From the NCBI GenBank assembly GCA_022497155.1, contig MU385755.1, forward strand, positions 372,001-436,000: DNA of 64,000 bases. Direction: 5' to 3'. Position 1 is the first letter of the stretch. Every line of letters starts with the position of its first letter. Positions 22,989 through 34,419 of this stretch are shown here, piece by piece. Made by a program: the position numbers and the translations under genes. Source of the DNA: Whalleya microplaca (Eukaryota; Ascomycota; Sordariomycetes; Xylariales; Xylariaceae). Under the pieces are notes generated by a model. That model had not been told where the DNA came from, made no database searches, and saw nothing but the letters and a program-made list of their open reading frames with translations.

Positions 22989-25060
22989 ATAATAATATAT
23001 TATCGCTATATTTTTAGCTATAGCGGACTTATTATATAAAATATATTAGGATTATTTATTAAGTCGATATATTATTATTAATAAGTTATTATAACCTTCC
23101 TTATTAGTTAACATCGATTTAAAATTTATTACTAAATACTGCTAAGTTTATAAAAGTACCGGCAAAAGGTTTAAAAGTCCCGGTTTTTTATCCCTAAAGA
23201 CTTTAAACGGTCGGCATTTATAGTTATTAATAAAACGGTCTATATCGGAGGCCCAGCTTAGCTACTAATATCGTTCGGCTATAAGCTGCCTTATTTTTAC
23301 ATAGCCTAAGTGGCTAATAAAAAGTCTAAAATAAGTTTTAGTTAATAATCGGGTACGTAATTAATACAGGGCCCCGGAGGGGCCCTCCAAACTAGCTTAG
23401 ATTAAATAAAATAAAATAGTAAATAAGAAAAATAAAAGATCCTAAGCATTTAAGATCGCAGCTCCGCTATAACTTAAATGCTAAATCTCCATCTATTTTA
23501 CAATATACACTACTACCCCATAATAACCCTTTTTAGTAATTAATTTTAGTCGGGGATTATTAAATAGCCTATATATAATACCAGCCGTCCAGCCATAAAG
23601 TAATTAAAATATAAGGGCGTAATGCGAGTACGCTCCCGGTAAGTGTTAAGGTCCCGATATATGGCGTTAGCTTTTAAAAAAAAATCTATTAGCTTAACGC
23701 CGGAATTAAGAGGTGGCTCCACATTTTAATCCAGTATAAATATACCTACTTCTTTATTTTATATTTCCATTATAGCTATATCGATATAAGAGATTACGGT
23801 ATCGATAATAAGGGTCGTAAAAGGTTAGGAAATAGGTTAAAATAAAGTTATCATATAATAAGCCTTTTATTTAGCTTTTTACGTTTTTAAATTCTCGAAT
23901 TTTTTAAATAAGATATTAATTAATATATTTTTTAATTTTAGTTAATAAGTAATAATAAAATAATATTAAGCTAACAGCTTAGCCTAACTAACTTAACGAG
24001 CGTTTAAAAATTTCTTAATACTAAAATACTTTAAAACGTAATGGTTAGTTATTATAAAAAACGGACGGAAGTTTTATAAGCCGATTAATTTAGCTTTTTA
24101 ATTTTATAATGCTCAAACTATAGCTAATATCTTTTTATCGTAAATATTATAGTTAAGCTCGGCCCTTTATATAGTCTCGGAATAATATACGATAAGGTAC
24201 TATTCGGAATTTTCCGAAAGTCGCTAGAATATAACGCCTATAATTACCTTTCTAAAAACGTTAGTCTCGAGTTTAATTTCCAAATTATATAAGAAATAAT
24301 AAAATATAAGTATGTAAGTCAATCGATATTTTAAATTATCGAAAGCTTTTTAATATTCGTGGGTTTAATTAAAAGCTTTTTTTTTTCCGAATGAGATTTA
24401 TAAATGGCTTAACGATCCTGCTATATTCCCGTACGAACCGTTAGTAAAAATTACAAAATCCCAAAAAGGATTATACGCCTTTTACGTTTTCGGGTTTTTT
24501 TTATAATTCGACAGCTCGGATTTCCTTGAGATCGATAGCAATTTTATTAGTTTTTATAATAAATTCCAGAAATTTAGTTTTTTATATATAAAATTTATAC
24601 TTAAATAAGTCGGCTTATAGTTTAATAGCTTATAGCCGGGCTAATACTTTATTAATATATTCGATATAATCGATTTCGTTTTTTAAAAAAATTAAAATAT
24701 TATCGATATATGCGTTATAAAAATCGTCTAAATATTTTATTAAGGTATTATTAATATATTTTTAAAAAATTAATAGTCCGTTAGTTAATTTAAAAGAAAG
24801 AACTTTATATTTATACGCTCCGTATTTAATACAGAAAATTGTTAGCTTTTTAATATTTAGATATATTTATATATAGTGAAAAACTTAACGGATATCGATT
24901 TTAGTAAATATTTTAATTTTAAAAATACGTAATAAGGTTTTATTAATAAAAGGTAAAAGGTAGTAGTCCTTATATATAATAACATTTAGTTTTTAATAGT
25001 TTACGCAAAAACGTATCCCTTTATTAAACTTAGCTATAAAAAAGATAAAGGCAGCTTAAA
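22989..25060 (-). pseudogene. pol: E6 pol, 5' half: RT, RNase H, start of integrase
   Basis: The sense frame runs from 25060 down. RT is clear at about 24620-25040: FCVNYxKLNVI, then YLLPFINKTL, KIDIRxVFHYI, then KYGAYKYKVLSFKLTNG, INNTLIKYLDDFYNAYIDNILIF. That is the Ty3/Gypsy RT core with the YIDDIL active site changed to YIDN. RNase H follows at about 24000-24500. The integrase zinc region and start of the catalytic core lie in 23000-23360 and 23536-23900, cut by E5b at 22989. MITE-B interrupts at 23365. Confidence 0.8.
23365..23535. mobile_element. MITE-B: 171-bp un-RIPped insertion, TSD GTAATTAA
   Basis: Exact 8-bp duplications GTAATTAA at 23357-23364 and 23536-23543 flank a 171-bp block beginning TACAGGGCCCCGGAGG and ending CATAATAACCCTTTTTA. 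Its ends are only weakly inverted (TACAGGG against TAAAAAGGG). It contains two inverted repeats: GGGCCCC/GGGGCCC (23370-23386) and AGCATTTAAG...CTTAAATGCT around GATCGCAGCTCCGC. It is markedly richer in G+C and CpA/TpG than its surroundings, so it escaped RIP. An 8-bp duplication plus a CAGGG-like end suggests a hAT-type MITE (inference). Confidence 0.65.
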
Positions 25061-28000
25061 AAGCCGCATTTAATTTAATAAATCTCTTATATAAGTTATT
25101 TATAATATACTAACGGCAAATTTCTAATTCCTTTAATAATATCTTATATAAGAAACTATATCCCAATTTATTAAAGGATTTTTTTAATTAGATTTTATAG
25201 TTTACTTTAAGTCGGTAAAAAAGCAACTTATTAAAATCTACTTTACTAAATATATCTAAGTATTAATAATATACTTTCGGTATTATTTTTAATATTTTTT
25301 AACGGAACTTTATTTCGTTACGGCTTAATAATATTTTACTTTTTAAGTCGTTAATATGTCGGTTAATTTTATATAGGCTAGTTACCCCTAAATAATCTTT
25401 TTTAGCTATATAATAAAAAGCAATTATTTTAATAAACGCTATATCTGCCGGTCGGTTGTAGTACTAAATTAAGTAGTTGCGTTTTAATTTATATCGGCTA
25501 TATTAGTTACGTATAAAATAAGCTTAATTTAAGGCGTTTTCGTTACTTTTACGGCGTTTTTTAGATATAAAAGGCGGCTGTTCTCGTAATTTTCCGTTGT
25601 CGGCTAATACTTTAGCTATAAATAGTACACTTTAATTAAACTAGTTGGCTATTATATAAGGTAATGATATTTTTAGGTTAGGTATATAAATAGATCGCTT
25701 TAAAATAATAACGGGGGTTAGTAATATAGTCGGGCGTTAGTTAATAGCTTTAGCCTTCCGTAATTTAACTTTCAATTTTTTTATGCGTTGTTAAATTAGG
25801 TTCTCGTGGGATATTATTAGTATTTTACCCGGCCCTAAAATCTGAAGGAGTTTCGGAGTCTTTTTTAAGTTAAGGCAATTATATCGACCTACCAAGCGGC
25901 GCTAATCTTTATTAGTTATTTATTACTCGCATTATTATATATCTTTTAAAAAGGTCACTTATCGATTAGGGATTAGCTATTTAGCTTTATTAATAGGGAT
26001 ATTAGTATTAATAATAGGTTATTAATTATTAGAAAATAAAAAACACTATTGTTTAACATCTATATATATATTATATTCCTCGAACTATTTTTTACTAACA
26101 ATAATATCGGGGGTTATATCGATAATTATAAAAAAAACGTTAGGTATATATCGGTATTAGATTTAATAATATACAAAAATAAGCGCATCTACTATTTAAA
26201 CTAATTATTTATTATATTTATTAATACGACTTAATTAAAATCCGGTAATTAACCGGGGTTCCAGGTATTTAAGAACTTTATAAGCAAATATTACGCTTAT
26301 AAATATATATCCGTTTGTTTTTATATTTTATAAAAAGATTTTAATAGTTAAAAATAGTTTATTATAAGCTATCGTATTTTTAAAAAAAAGGGTTTTTTAT
26401 TAAATATCCTATTTAAAAAATCAAATAATATCTTATCTGCACCGAAATTTATTATTAATACTTTTTTAAAAAAAGAGGCAATATTTCCTAAATAAATTAG
26501 TTTCTTATATCTAATTGATTTAAAAGCTTGCTATAGTTTAATTTAAAAACCGGAATACGGTTATATTTAATTATAATTAAAAATAAAAAAGCGTTTTTTT
26601 TAGCGTCAATTATAATTTTAATCAAACTTTTCTTTTTATTAAGGCACTTTTAGCTATAGTAACCCTTTTTTTGCAGTATTAGCATCAATTTTCTATAATA
26701 AAGAAAGCTTTTTTTTCGTTTATTAGCTTAATTATTTAGTAATTACTACCTGAGGCGTAAAACTTAGTTTCTGTAATTTTGCCCTTATCTTTTTTATTTT
26801 TATCCTTACTTTTATCTTTCTTAAAGTACTTTTTCTTTGCTATTTTATATATAAAGGCAGTTTCGGATCTAATTAAAGTATAGCGGGTAAAGTCGTAATT
26901 TAGATCGATATAATATAAGATTAAGGTAAGCTTTAATTAAATAGTTAAAACTTATCGGAATTCTTACTTTTATATAATAATAGGGATACCCGCTTTACTT
27001 ACGGTATAAATAAACTTATTTTTAAAAGTATCGAAATTAATATCGGGTATTATTTTTATATCGTAAAGTTCCGCTCTTATTTTTTTAAATTAATTACGAT
27101 CGAAATATTACTAATATAAATAAGTAAATAAAGTCTTTATATCGGTAATCTTATTTAGGTATATTTTTCGGAAATAAAGTTAGAAATCCTTAGCTATATT
27201 ACCTTTTAATCGAAATCGTATTTCGGCAAATTTTATACAGTCGGAATTAAAATAATCTATATTAATAACTAGTTTATTTTATATTTAAATATACCAATTT
27301 TCGAACTTTATAATATTTTTATCGGGATTATTATAAAAGTCAGGCATATTAATTTTAGTATTTTTCCTAAACTTAAAAATAAATATAGTAATTGCTATAT
27401 TAGCTTCCCGGAGGCGGTCTTTTAATTTTACGATTTTATAGTCGCGATTTTTTAATTGCCTGTTTTGCCGGTTTACTTTATCTAATATAATATTTAATCC
27501 TAATTTAAGAACGGGGATATTATTTTTTATATCGGAGCTTAAATAATTGAAGTAATAAAAAGAAAAGTAGTAAAAAAAATTAAAATCAAATGAATTAAAA
27601 TTATTATTAAGAGGGTTTCCCCTAGCGGCCCCGCCTATAGTAAGTAAGTAAATAGGTAAGTTAAAAGCAAGTAAGGCGCCCGATCTTATATTAAAATACG
27701 GGGTAAATATAATTAGATTAAATAATTATTTAAATCCTTTTTTTTCTTTCTAATTATCTTTAGGAGATTATATTATTTTATTTCGAATTTCGTTTTCCCG
27801 ACTATTTTAAATAAATAATTACTTAAACTAATAGGCACGCTTTCCGAAATACCGGGCTATTTTATATAAAACGTCCATATTATAAAGTAAGATTTCTATA
27901 GCCTCCAGTAAAAAATTTACTTATCTATTATATATTATTATTATAATATTATGTATTTTAAATTCGTTAAAAAATGTAACCGGGAATTTTATAATAGTTT

Positions 28001-28723
28001 TAAAAAAGCTATTATAATTAACTGTATTTTTATAGTTAAGCCAAACTATAATACCTTTTATATTTAACAGTTAAAACGGGAAAGCAGGCTTAGCCGGCTG
28101 CTTTTTATATTTAGCTATAATAATTTTTATTCGTTTTTATAAGTCGGCATTTTATATTTCCGGATTAATATTTATAGTTAGTTAGGTTATTTTAAATATA
28201 AAAGTCTTAAAAAGTTCTTACGCATTTATTATAGTCGTATTATCGTTTTCTTATATAGTTGCGGTATTTTACTCGGACTAGGGAAAGATTTAAAACACTC
28301 GATATATAAATATAAATTAGCGTGCCAATCTAATAAAATCTATCTACCGATCGGCACTTGGGAAATTACCTTTTATATTACCTTTTTCGAATCGGACTTA
28401 CTTGCGCGTATTTTAAATAGCTTTTTTAATTTAGGCGACACATACGGCAGCTATAATTGCCAGGGTTAGGTTTAATTCGGATTGCTATCCCGGCGTAGCC
28501 GCTGTGGACTTAAGTTTAGGATATAACATAATTGTAACGTTTTCGTTACTGCTGTCGTCTAGGTTCAGATTATTTAGAGTATTAAGGCTGTAAAACGATT
28601 TAAAATCGGCCTTAAGTATAAAGTCGGACCAAAGATCGTATATAAGTACGCAAGGAATAAAATAACTAATTAATTAAGATATTTTAGAAGCTTTCCCAGG
28701 CAGTAATAGTAATCTTAGTATTA
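25061..28723 (-). pseudogene. gag: E6 leader, gag (CCHC knuckle) and protease region
   Basis: At 26643-26684 the minus strand reads C-x-Y-C-K-K-K-G-Y-Y-S-x-K-C followed by a Lys-rich tail: a CX2CX4HX4C knuckle with His changed to Tyr (CAT to TAT). Capsid should lie between about 27000 and 28500, where the frame is long but broken. The protease should lie between the knuckle and RT, about 25200-26500, though I could not place its catalytic Asp. The sequence next to the 5' LTR (28681-28723) is the primer-binding region. No other gene is visible in these 3.6 kb. Confidence 0.6.
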
Positions 28724-28928
28724 TATTACATATTATAAGGGTTAAGGTGGCTTAACGACTTAATTCCTGTATATTTTATATAATATTAAAATAGAAAAAA
28801 AAGAAAGGAATCTAAACTAAAAAGTCGGCCGAGAAATTTACTATATATATTAGGTGTAAAGCCTAAGCTGTAATTACGTAATGCGCACGGACCACACCTT
28901 AATCCTATACTTAACCTGTGCTATAACA
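28724..28928 (-). repeat. E6 5' LTR (205 bp)
   Basis: Pair of 16643-16847, same length. On this strand it starts TATTACATATTATAAGGG (canonical TGTCACGTGTTACAAGGG) and ends GTGCTATAACA at 28928. It is less mutated toward the right end. It is followed by the target duplication ACTTA and resumed E5a interior. Confidence 0.88.
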
Positions 28929-29186
28929 ACTTATAACGTACCTAAAGTATATAGAAATTAACTTAATTACTACTGCCTTAAAAAAGTAATTTTTTTTCCC
29001 TTAAATACCCTTATATTATAATATATTAAATTTATATATATTATAATATTAATACCGAATAAACTTATTAAAATTTCGAAAATCGAGTTTTCTAATAGGA
29101 TTTTATTAATTTATTATATTTTTTTATAACTATTTAATATCGGCTATTATATATTATATACTTATTATTATAATTATTTTTTAAAG

Positions 29187-30170
29187 CTTAACCTATAATT
29201 TCGTTATCTGCAAATAATTTGCAAAAATTCGATTTATATAATAGCAGCGAATAATCTTAAATTTTATAAAATTTATTTTTATAACGCTAGCATTAGTTAT
29301 TTATTTTATAGTTATATCGTTATTTCGATAAAAATAACGCCGCTATTTAATTTTTAGAAGTTTAAAATAACGTAATCTTAAGTAGCTAACTACCGTCTTC
29401 CGATATACCCTTAAACTTTACGTTATTTAATTTAGCGGTACTATATATATAAATAATATTAATAGTAATATTTATAATATTTAAATAATAAATACTCGGT
29501 TTAATATAAAATCCGGACTGCTAGTAAAGTAAAAAAATAAACTTGTCGTAAATAATTAATAAGAAATTTTTTTCGGCAAACTTTCGTTTTAATTCCTTAT
29601 TAACGGCATTATAAAATCGCTAGATTTTAACGTTATCCGGAAAGTTTATTTTACTAATTTTTTAAAACTATCGTTTTTAATTCGATAAAAAGGTACAAAT
29701 AAATGTATATTTACCTTATTATACGCTATAAAATTTAACTATTAAATATTAAAGGTTATTAAAATCGGTATATAATTGGTTTAAAATAATTAGGATTACT
29801 TAATAATTTTAAATACTGTTTTTTTTAATATAAAGTATAATAAAAAAGACAATGTATTAAATTTTAGGTTTAAAGTAAATATAAATATAATAAAATTAAG
29901 CTTAAAATAAACTAATCGCGGCGTTATTAACTTTTATTTTCCTGGCAAATTAAAAAATTTAAACATTAAAATCTAACGGGCTAAATAAAATAAAAAAGTC
30001 TAAAAAAACCGATCGAAAACGTAATTATTTAAATAAAAAGACGTAATAAATTAATTATACGCCTTTTAGTTATATTTAAAGCTACTAAATATAATTTTCG
30101 TAATCGGTTTTTAATATGTTAATATAAGTATTAAATTTAAAGGTAAGTTTAATACGTAAGGCTTAAAAAG
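29187..30170 (-). pseudogene. gag: E5a gag remnant
   Basis: Minus-strand copy of the E5 Gag, aligned with 37824-38764 (E5d) and heavily mutated; for example the start region GCGGCGTTAAGTTTATTAC at about 30168 equals that of E5d at 38751. The flanking 28934-29186 is the E5 3' part between gag and the polypurine tract, and 30171-30737 is the leader with a degraded stem-loop. Nothing else is coded. Confidence 0.6.
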
Positions 30171-30737
30171 CGGCGTTAAGTTTATTACTGCTAATAAAAA
30201 CTATTGCCGCTAAAAAAAAAATTAACCTACCGCTTGCCGCAAAAAGCTATATTAAGTAATCGGAAAAATTTTTATCCGCCGCTTTCGAAACGAGACTATA
30301 TCGGATATTAAAAAAAAAGTAAATTCCGCTATTTACGTAACAAAACTATATCGGAATCGAAAAAAAATACTTAAAACCCGAAATCGGCAAAATTAACGGG
30401 TATATTTTAGATATAAAATTTTAGCTACTGCTATATTACTTAAATTAACCCATCCGATAAAAAATAATAGCAAATAATAAAGTTAATTACGCTAGAAAGC
30501 TAACCTAACTAGCTACTAATAAATATAACTAACGATTTTAAAAATAACGTTATTAATCGTTAATTCGTATCGCTAAAAGCTTAAAGTTTTTTTAAAAAAA
30601 TATTCGCTATCTATTAAATAAAGCTATATTAAATAACGCTGCCGCCTATAAGAAAAAAAAGCTATATCGGCGTAAAAGCGCTAAAAAAAATTACGATAAC
30701 GGAATTAGCTAAATTCAGCGTTAAAAGACCTTATAAT

Positions 30738-30903
30738 TATATAACTGCTTAAAAAAAGTAGCGTATTTAAATAATAAATATATATTACTATAAAATTATA
30801 AAATATAAAATAAAAAGTCAGCTAATTATTATATAATAGCTTAACTTAAAAAAACCTCCTTACTTAATTATTTAAGCTATTTAATTAAACGTTATATATA
30901 AAG
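30738..30903 (-). repeat. E5a 5' LTR, truncated
   Basis: Starts TATAACTGCTTAA and stops after GTTATATATAAAG. The remaining roughly 75 bp of a normal 244-bp LTR is missing and E4a pol begins directly. It shares its private deletion with 16364-16604. Confidence 0.8.
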
Positions 30904-33480
30904 ATAAAGTATTAGCTAAACTATAGGCTGTAAAACTTTAAGCAATTATTAAAAAATATAAATTCTATATATAAAAAACTAAATTTTTAAGCTTTATAAT
31001 ATTTACCGAAAATATCGCTATTAATTTAAATAAAATAAAAATTATACGTAATTAAAAATAGCTTATTACAATATAAAAGATATAGTCCTTTTTAGGATTT
31101 TATAATTTTTATTATAAATTTATTAAACGATATAACGCTATAATTAAACCGTTATATAACTTTACTTATAAAGGCGAATTATTTAAATAAACTCGGTATA
31201 TAAAATAATATTTTAAAAATTAAAAGGCCGCTTTTTAAAAGCCTTAATATTAATTTATCTTTTATATAACAAAAAAACAAAAATAAAAATAAACGCTTTT
31301 TAAGGGGTACTTTTAAAGGTATTATTTTAGTTGTAAAAAAGTTAAGCCTAATATTTTATATCTTTTTAATCTAAAACCTTAAATAAAATTTAAAACTATT
31401 ACTTTACGTAAAATAAAAAGCTAATAACAGTAGTTAAAAGTTTAGAATATTAATTAATAAAATTAATAAGTTTATAACGCGAAAATTATTTTATATTATT
31501 ATAAACTATAAAGGATTAAAATATTTCCGCATAAAGCGTATATTTAATATCCGATAGGCTAATTAAGCTAAATTATTTATCTAATACTACTTTATTATTA
31601 CGTATCGACTAAAATCGGAAAACGGGTTAACAAATATTTTCTCCCGTTTTAAAAATATAAAATATACGTAAAAATAAAAGAGAAAGGAATACCGTACGAT
31701 AATCATTTTTAAAAAAATGCCCGATTCGGAAAACGCGACTAAATATATATTAGCTATAAACGAATTAAATAAATTAAATAAGGTATTATATATTTATAAA
31801 ATAAACCTCGCTAAAGTAAACATATTTAAATTATTAGATATAATATTAATTAATAAAATCTTAAAAGCTAATAAAAAAACCTAAATTTAAAGATATACCG
31901 CGAGAAAATTTAAGAAGCCAAATATAACTCCAATTAACAAATAATTTAAGGGCTGATATTATATTAAAGCCGATTAATTATTAGCGTTAGAAATAATTTC
32001 CGAACTAAACTTTTAACTAAAATATATACCCGGGTTTTAATAATATATCCCAGACATTATAAAATAAACTTAATAATTAAAATATACTATTAATAATTAA
32101 GCTTAAATAAAAATATAAATATATATATAGCTAATTATTTTTACTTTCCGTTTAAACTATTTAAAAATAAAATACCGGGATTACTATACTTTTTACCGGT
32201 ACTTAATTAAATATAAAATTATATTATTATAAATTTTAAATTTATATCCGAAAATAAACAGAAATATAATAATATATTAATAATTATAAATTATATAGAA
32301 AAAAAACTATAGACTATTTTATATAAAAAAACCGCTATTATTAAAATTTTTACGCATATATATTATAATAAATCTTTTTATGTTTATAAAATTCCCTTAT
32401 TTATTATTTCGGATAAAAACTTTTAGTTTATTTCTAACTTTATAAATAAGCTTTTTAAAATTTTCGAAATTAAACAAAGATTATTATTTTTAAGATATTT
32501 ATAAACTATTAGCTAAGCCGAAATTATAAATAAATATTTCGATTAATGTTTACGCTTTTTTATAAATTACTTTTAAAATAATTAGTCGGAAATTATTCCC
32601 GCTATAAATACTATATAAATTACTTTACTTTATAAATTACTAGAAAAACTAACGTTATTAAAAGTAACCTATAGATATATTATAAATATATTATTCGATT
32701 AAAAGAAACATACGGAAATAAAATTTTAATCCCCGTAAAAAAACAGCTAAATTATAAAAAAATATAGCAATTTATTAAGCGCAGTTAAATTTATATTTAA
32801 TAAATATAATATTAAATAAAGAAAACTTAAATATAAATAGCAAACTAAACTAACCGGAAATAACGTAAACTTAATTTCGGTATAAAAAAACCGGGTATAT
32901 ATTATTAAAAAAGTATAATTAATAAACCGGCTAACTAATAAATTAAATTACCTAATAATTTAATAATATTATAAAATAAAATAAAATAAAAAATTATTTA
33001 TATCGATTAAAAATTATTTTTCTTTTATAAAAAGGCACTAAAATATTTTACGCCGATTATTTACAAAAATATATAAATAATTTATTACCCGGTTAAAATT
33101 TATTCCGACTTACGGGAAATATAATAAACTTTAATAAACTAGAAACGGAAAAGTTTAAAATAAACCGGATTTTAATTTCCCGACTATATTATCGGAAGCT
33201 ATAATATTAAATATAATAGAAAAAATAAGATCTTAATCCCGAATAATATAATACGTTAAATTTTAAAAATACTGCCGTTAAATTAAAAAAATATTACAAT
33301 ACTTACTTAAATTACGTAAGACTTCCGAAATAAATATAACAATAGCTTAAAGTAATAAAATTTTTTTAAAAGAATTACTAAAATAATAATATCTTTATTA
33401 TAATAAATATAATTAATCGATATTAAGTAAAGAAAAAAAGGGGCTAACGGACGCTTATATAAGCTATATAAATAAATTAA
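30904..33480 (+). pseudogene. pol: E4a pol: RNase H and integrase, possible chromodomain
   Basis: RT end/tether at about 31080-31150: FLGFYNFYYKFIKRYNAI (FLGFANFYRRFI class). RNase H at about 31150-31660, with YIIINYKGLKYFRIKR (DHKALEYF class) and LISDRLIKLNYLS (RQARWAEFLS class). Integrase core at about 32230-32700, with IISDKNFxFISNFINKLFKIFEIKQR, then IINKYFDxCLRFFINYF and SEIIPAI, all standard Ty3/Gypsy blocks. At about 33200-33300 the pattern LNIIEKIRSQSRIIQYVKF may be a chromodomain start. Gln and Trp codons are replaced by stops. The N-terminal pol, Gag and 5' LTR are missing on this side. Confidence 0.8.
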
Positions 33481-33710
33481 CAGTAATAAATTATATAATC
33501 TAATTACGCCTTTAATTTAAAGGCTTATTAGCGTAATTAATTAAACCGAAGGCATTTTTTTACTGCTTAAAAAACATTCGTTTTAGACTATTTAGGTTTA
33601 CGGCTTTATTTAAAATAGTAAGTATATTTAGGTTCGAGGCCTTAAATAAGCGCCGATTTTTTAATTTTATTCGAGTTTTAAAGTAAGCCTTTATTTATAA
33701 GAGGGAATAA

Positions 33711-33946
33711 TGTTATAAGTTTACTTAATCTTATAACCTAATTAGCCTAATTTTAGCCTAAGATAATCTGGTAACAAAACATAAAATTAGCAATATATGG
33801 GCCTCGCAGCTAATTAAGTAAGGTGGGGTAGCTATTATAATAAAATACTTGCGCACCTCCCGTAATTTTAAATCTCTAGCTTTATTACATTATATTAATT
33901 AAGCAAAAGGTGTAACCCATTACTACTATAGCTAGTTCCCGTGACA
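33711..33946 (+). repeat. E4a 3' LTR (236 bp)
   Basis: TGTTATAAGTTTACTT...TAGTTCCCGTGACA, with the canonical TG...CA ends. Other copies are 40612-40846, 44622-44856 and 48256-48478. It contains the shared block GCGCACCTCCCGTA and GGCCTCGCAGCT. The 33481-33710 stretch before it is untranslated 3' sequence. Confidence 0.88.
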
Positions 33947-34419
33947 AAATATATATACTAAATATAATTATATTAATATATAATCCCTTATATTATCCCG
34001 AATAATTAATAGCTTTACTTTATTAATTTTATTATTGTTTTATTTGTTTTATTATATTAGAAATTTTATTTTAAGTTATATTTTAAAGCCGGTAGTTTTA
34101 TTTATATTATATATTTTATTTTAGCTTTTTTTTATTTTTTCCCGCTCCGTTATTATTATATTTAATACATCCGGTAGCTTTTCCGAAAGTAAGCTTTTTA
34201 TACCCGAAGTAAAGTAGATAAGTTTATTTCGGCAGCTAAGGTTACGTAATAAAAATAAAAAATTAGCGCAGTCCGTATAATTATTATAAAATTCCGAATA
34301 TAATAAAAAACTTAATACTTGTTTTAAAACCATCAGTATTATTAATATAAAAACTTTAAATACCGCTTATATAAAACTTTTAATTTTTAGATATATATAA
34401 ATAACGTAATTTTTAATAT

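Larger units (their letters stand above)
16643..28928 (-). mobile_element. E6: full-length chromovirus inserted in E5a, TSD ACTTA/ATTTA
   Basis: The LTR pair is 16643-16847 and 28724-28928, each 205 bp. Target duplications are ATTTA (16638-16642) and ACTTA (28929-28933), differing by one RIP-type C-to-T. Without its own insert (E5b, 4844 bp plus 5 bp) E6 is about 7.4 kb. In the sense direction (right to left): 5' LTR, Gag with CCHC knuckle, RT, RNase H, integrase start, [E5b], integrase end, chromodomain, tRNA-like module, polypurine tract, 3' LTR. All coding parts carry stops. It is the only nearly complete autonomous-type element in the window. Its LTR start (TGTTATARCACAGG) and GGGGGGTAA tract resemble those of E5. 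Confidence 0.88.
16364..30903 (-). mobile_element. E5a: gag-only LTR element, outermost layer of a four-deep nest
   Basis: The two LTRs are 16364-16604 (3', sense minus) and 30738-30903 (5', truncated). Both share the same private deletion just after TTAATTAAACG, seen against all other E5 LTRs, which proves they are a pair. The internal part is split at 16642/28929 by E6, and removing E6 restores a colinear E5 interior (compare 37450-39374). The right LTR stops about 75 bp short and runs into E4a pol at 30904, so a deletion removed the LTR end plus the flank. Sense start of the element is on the right. Confidence 0.85.
30904..33946 (+). mobile_element. E4a: 3' half of a Ty3/Gypsy element with 3' LTR
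   Basis: Begins inside the end of RT at the deletion junction with E5a and runs through RNase H, integrase and a 3' untranslated part to the LTR at 33711-33946. It is colinear in reverse with E4b (43284-46016). Unlike E1, E2 and E6 it has no tRNA-like module before the LTR; instead there is a palindrome GCCTTTAATTTAAAGGC at 33507-33523 and a short tract AAGAGGGAATAA. Confidence 0.8.

Noticed and set aside
34121..34333. 70-codon open frame on the minus strand
   Set aside because: No recognisable motif. The surrounding element seems to code on the other strand, and AT-rich decayed DNA gives such frames by chance. Not excluded as a small gag-derived remnant.
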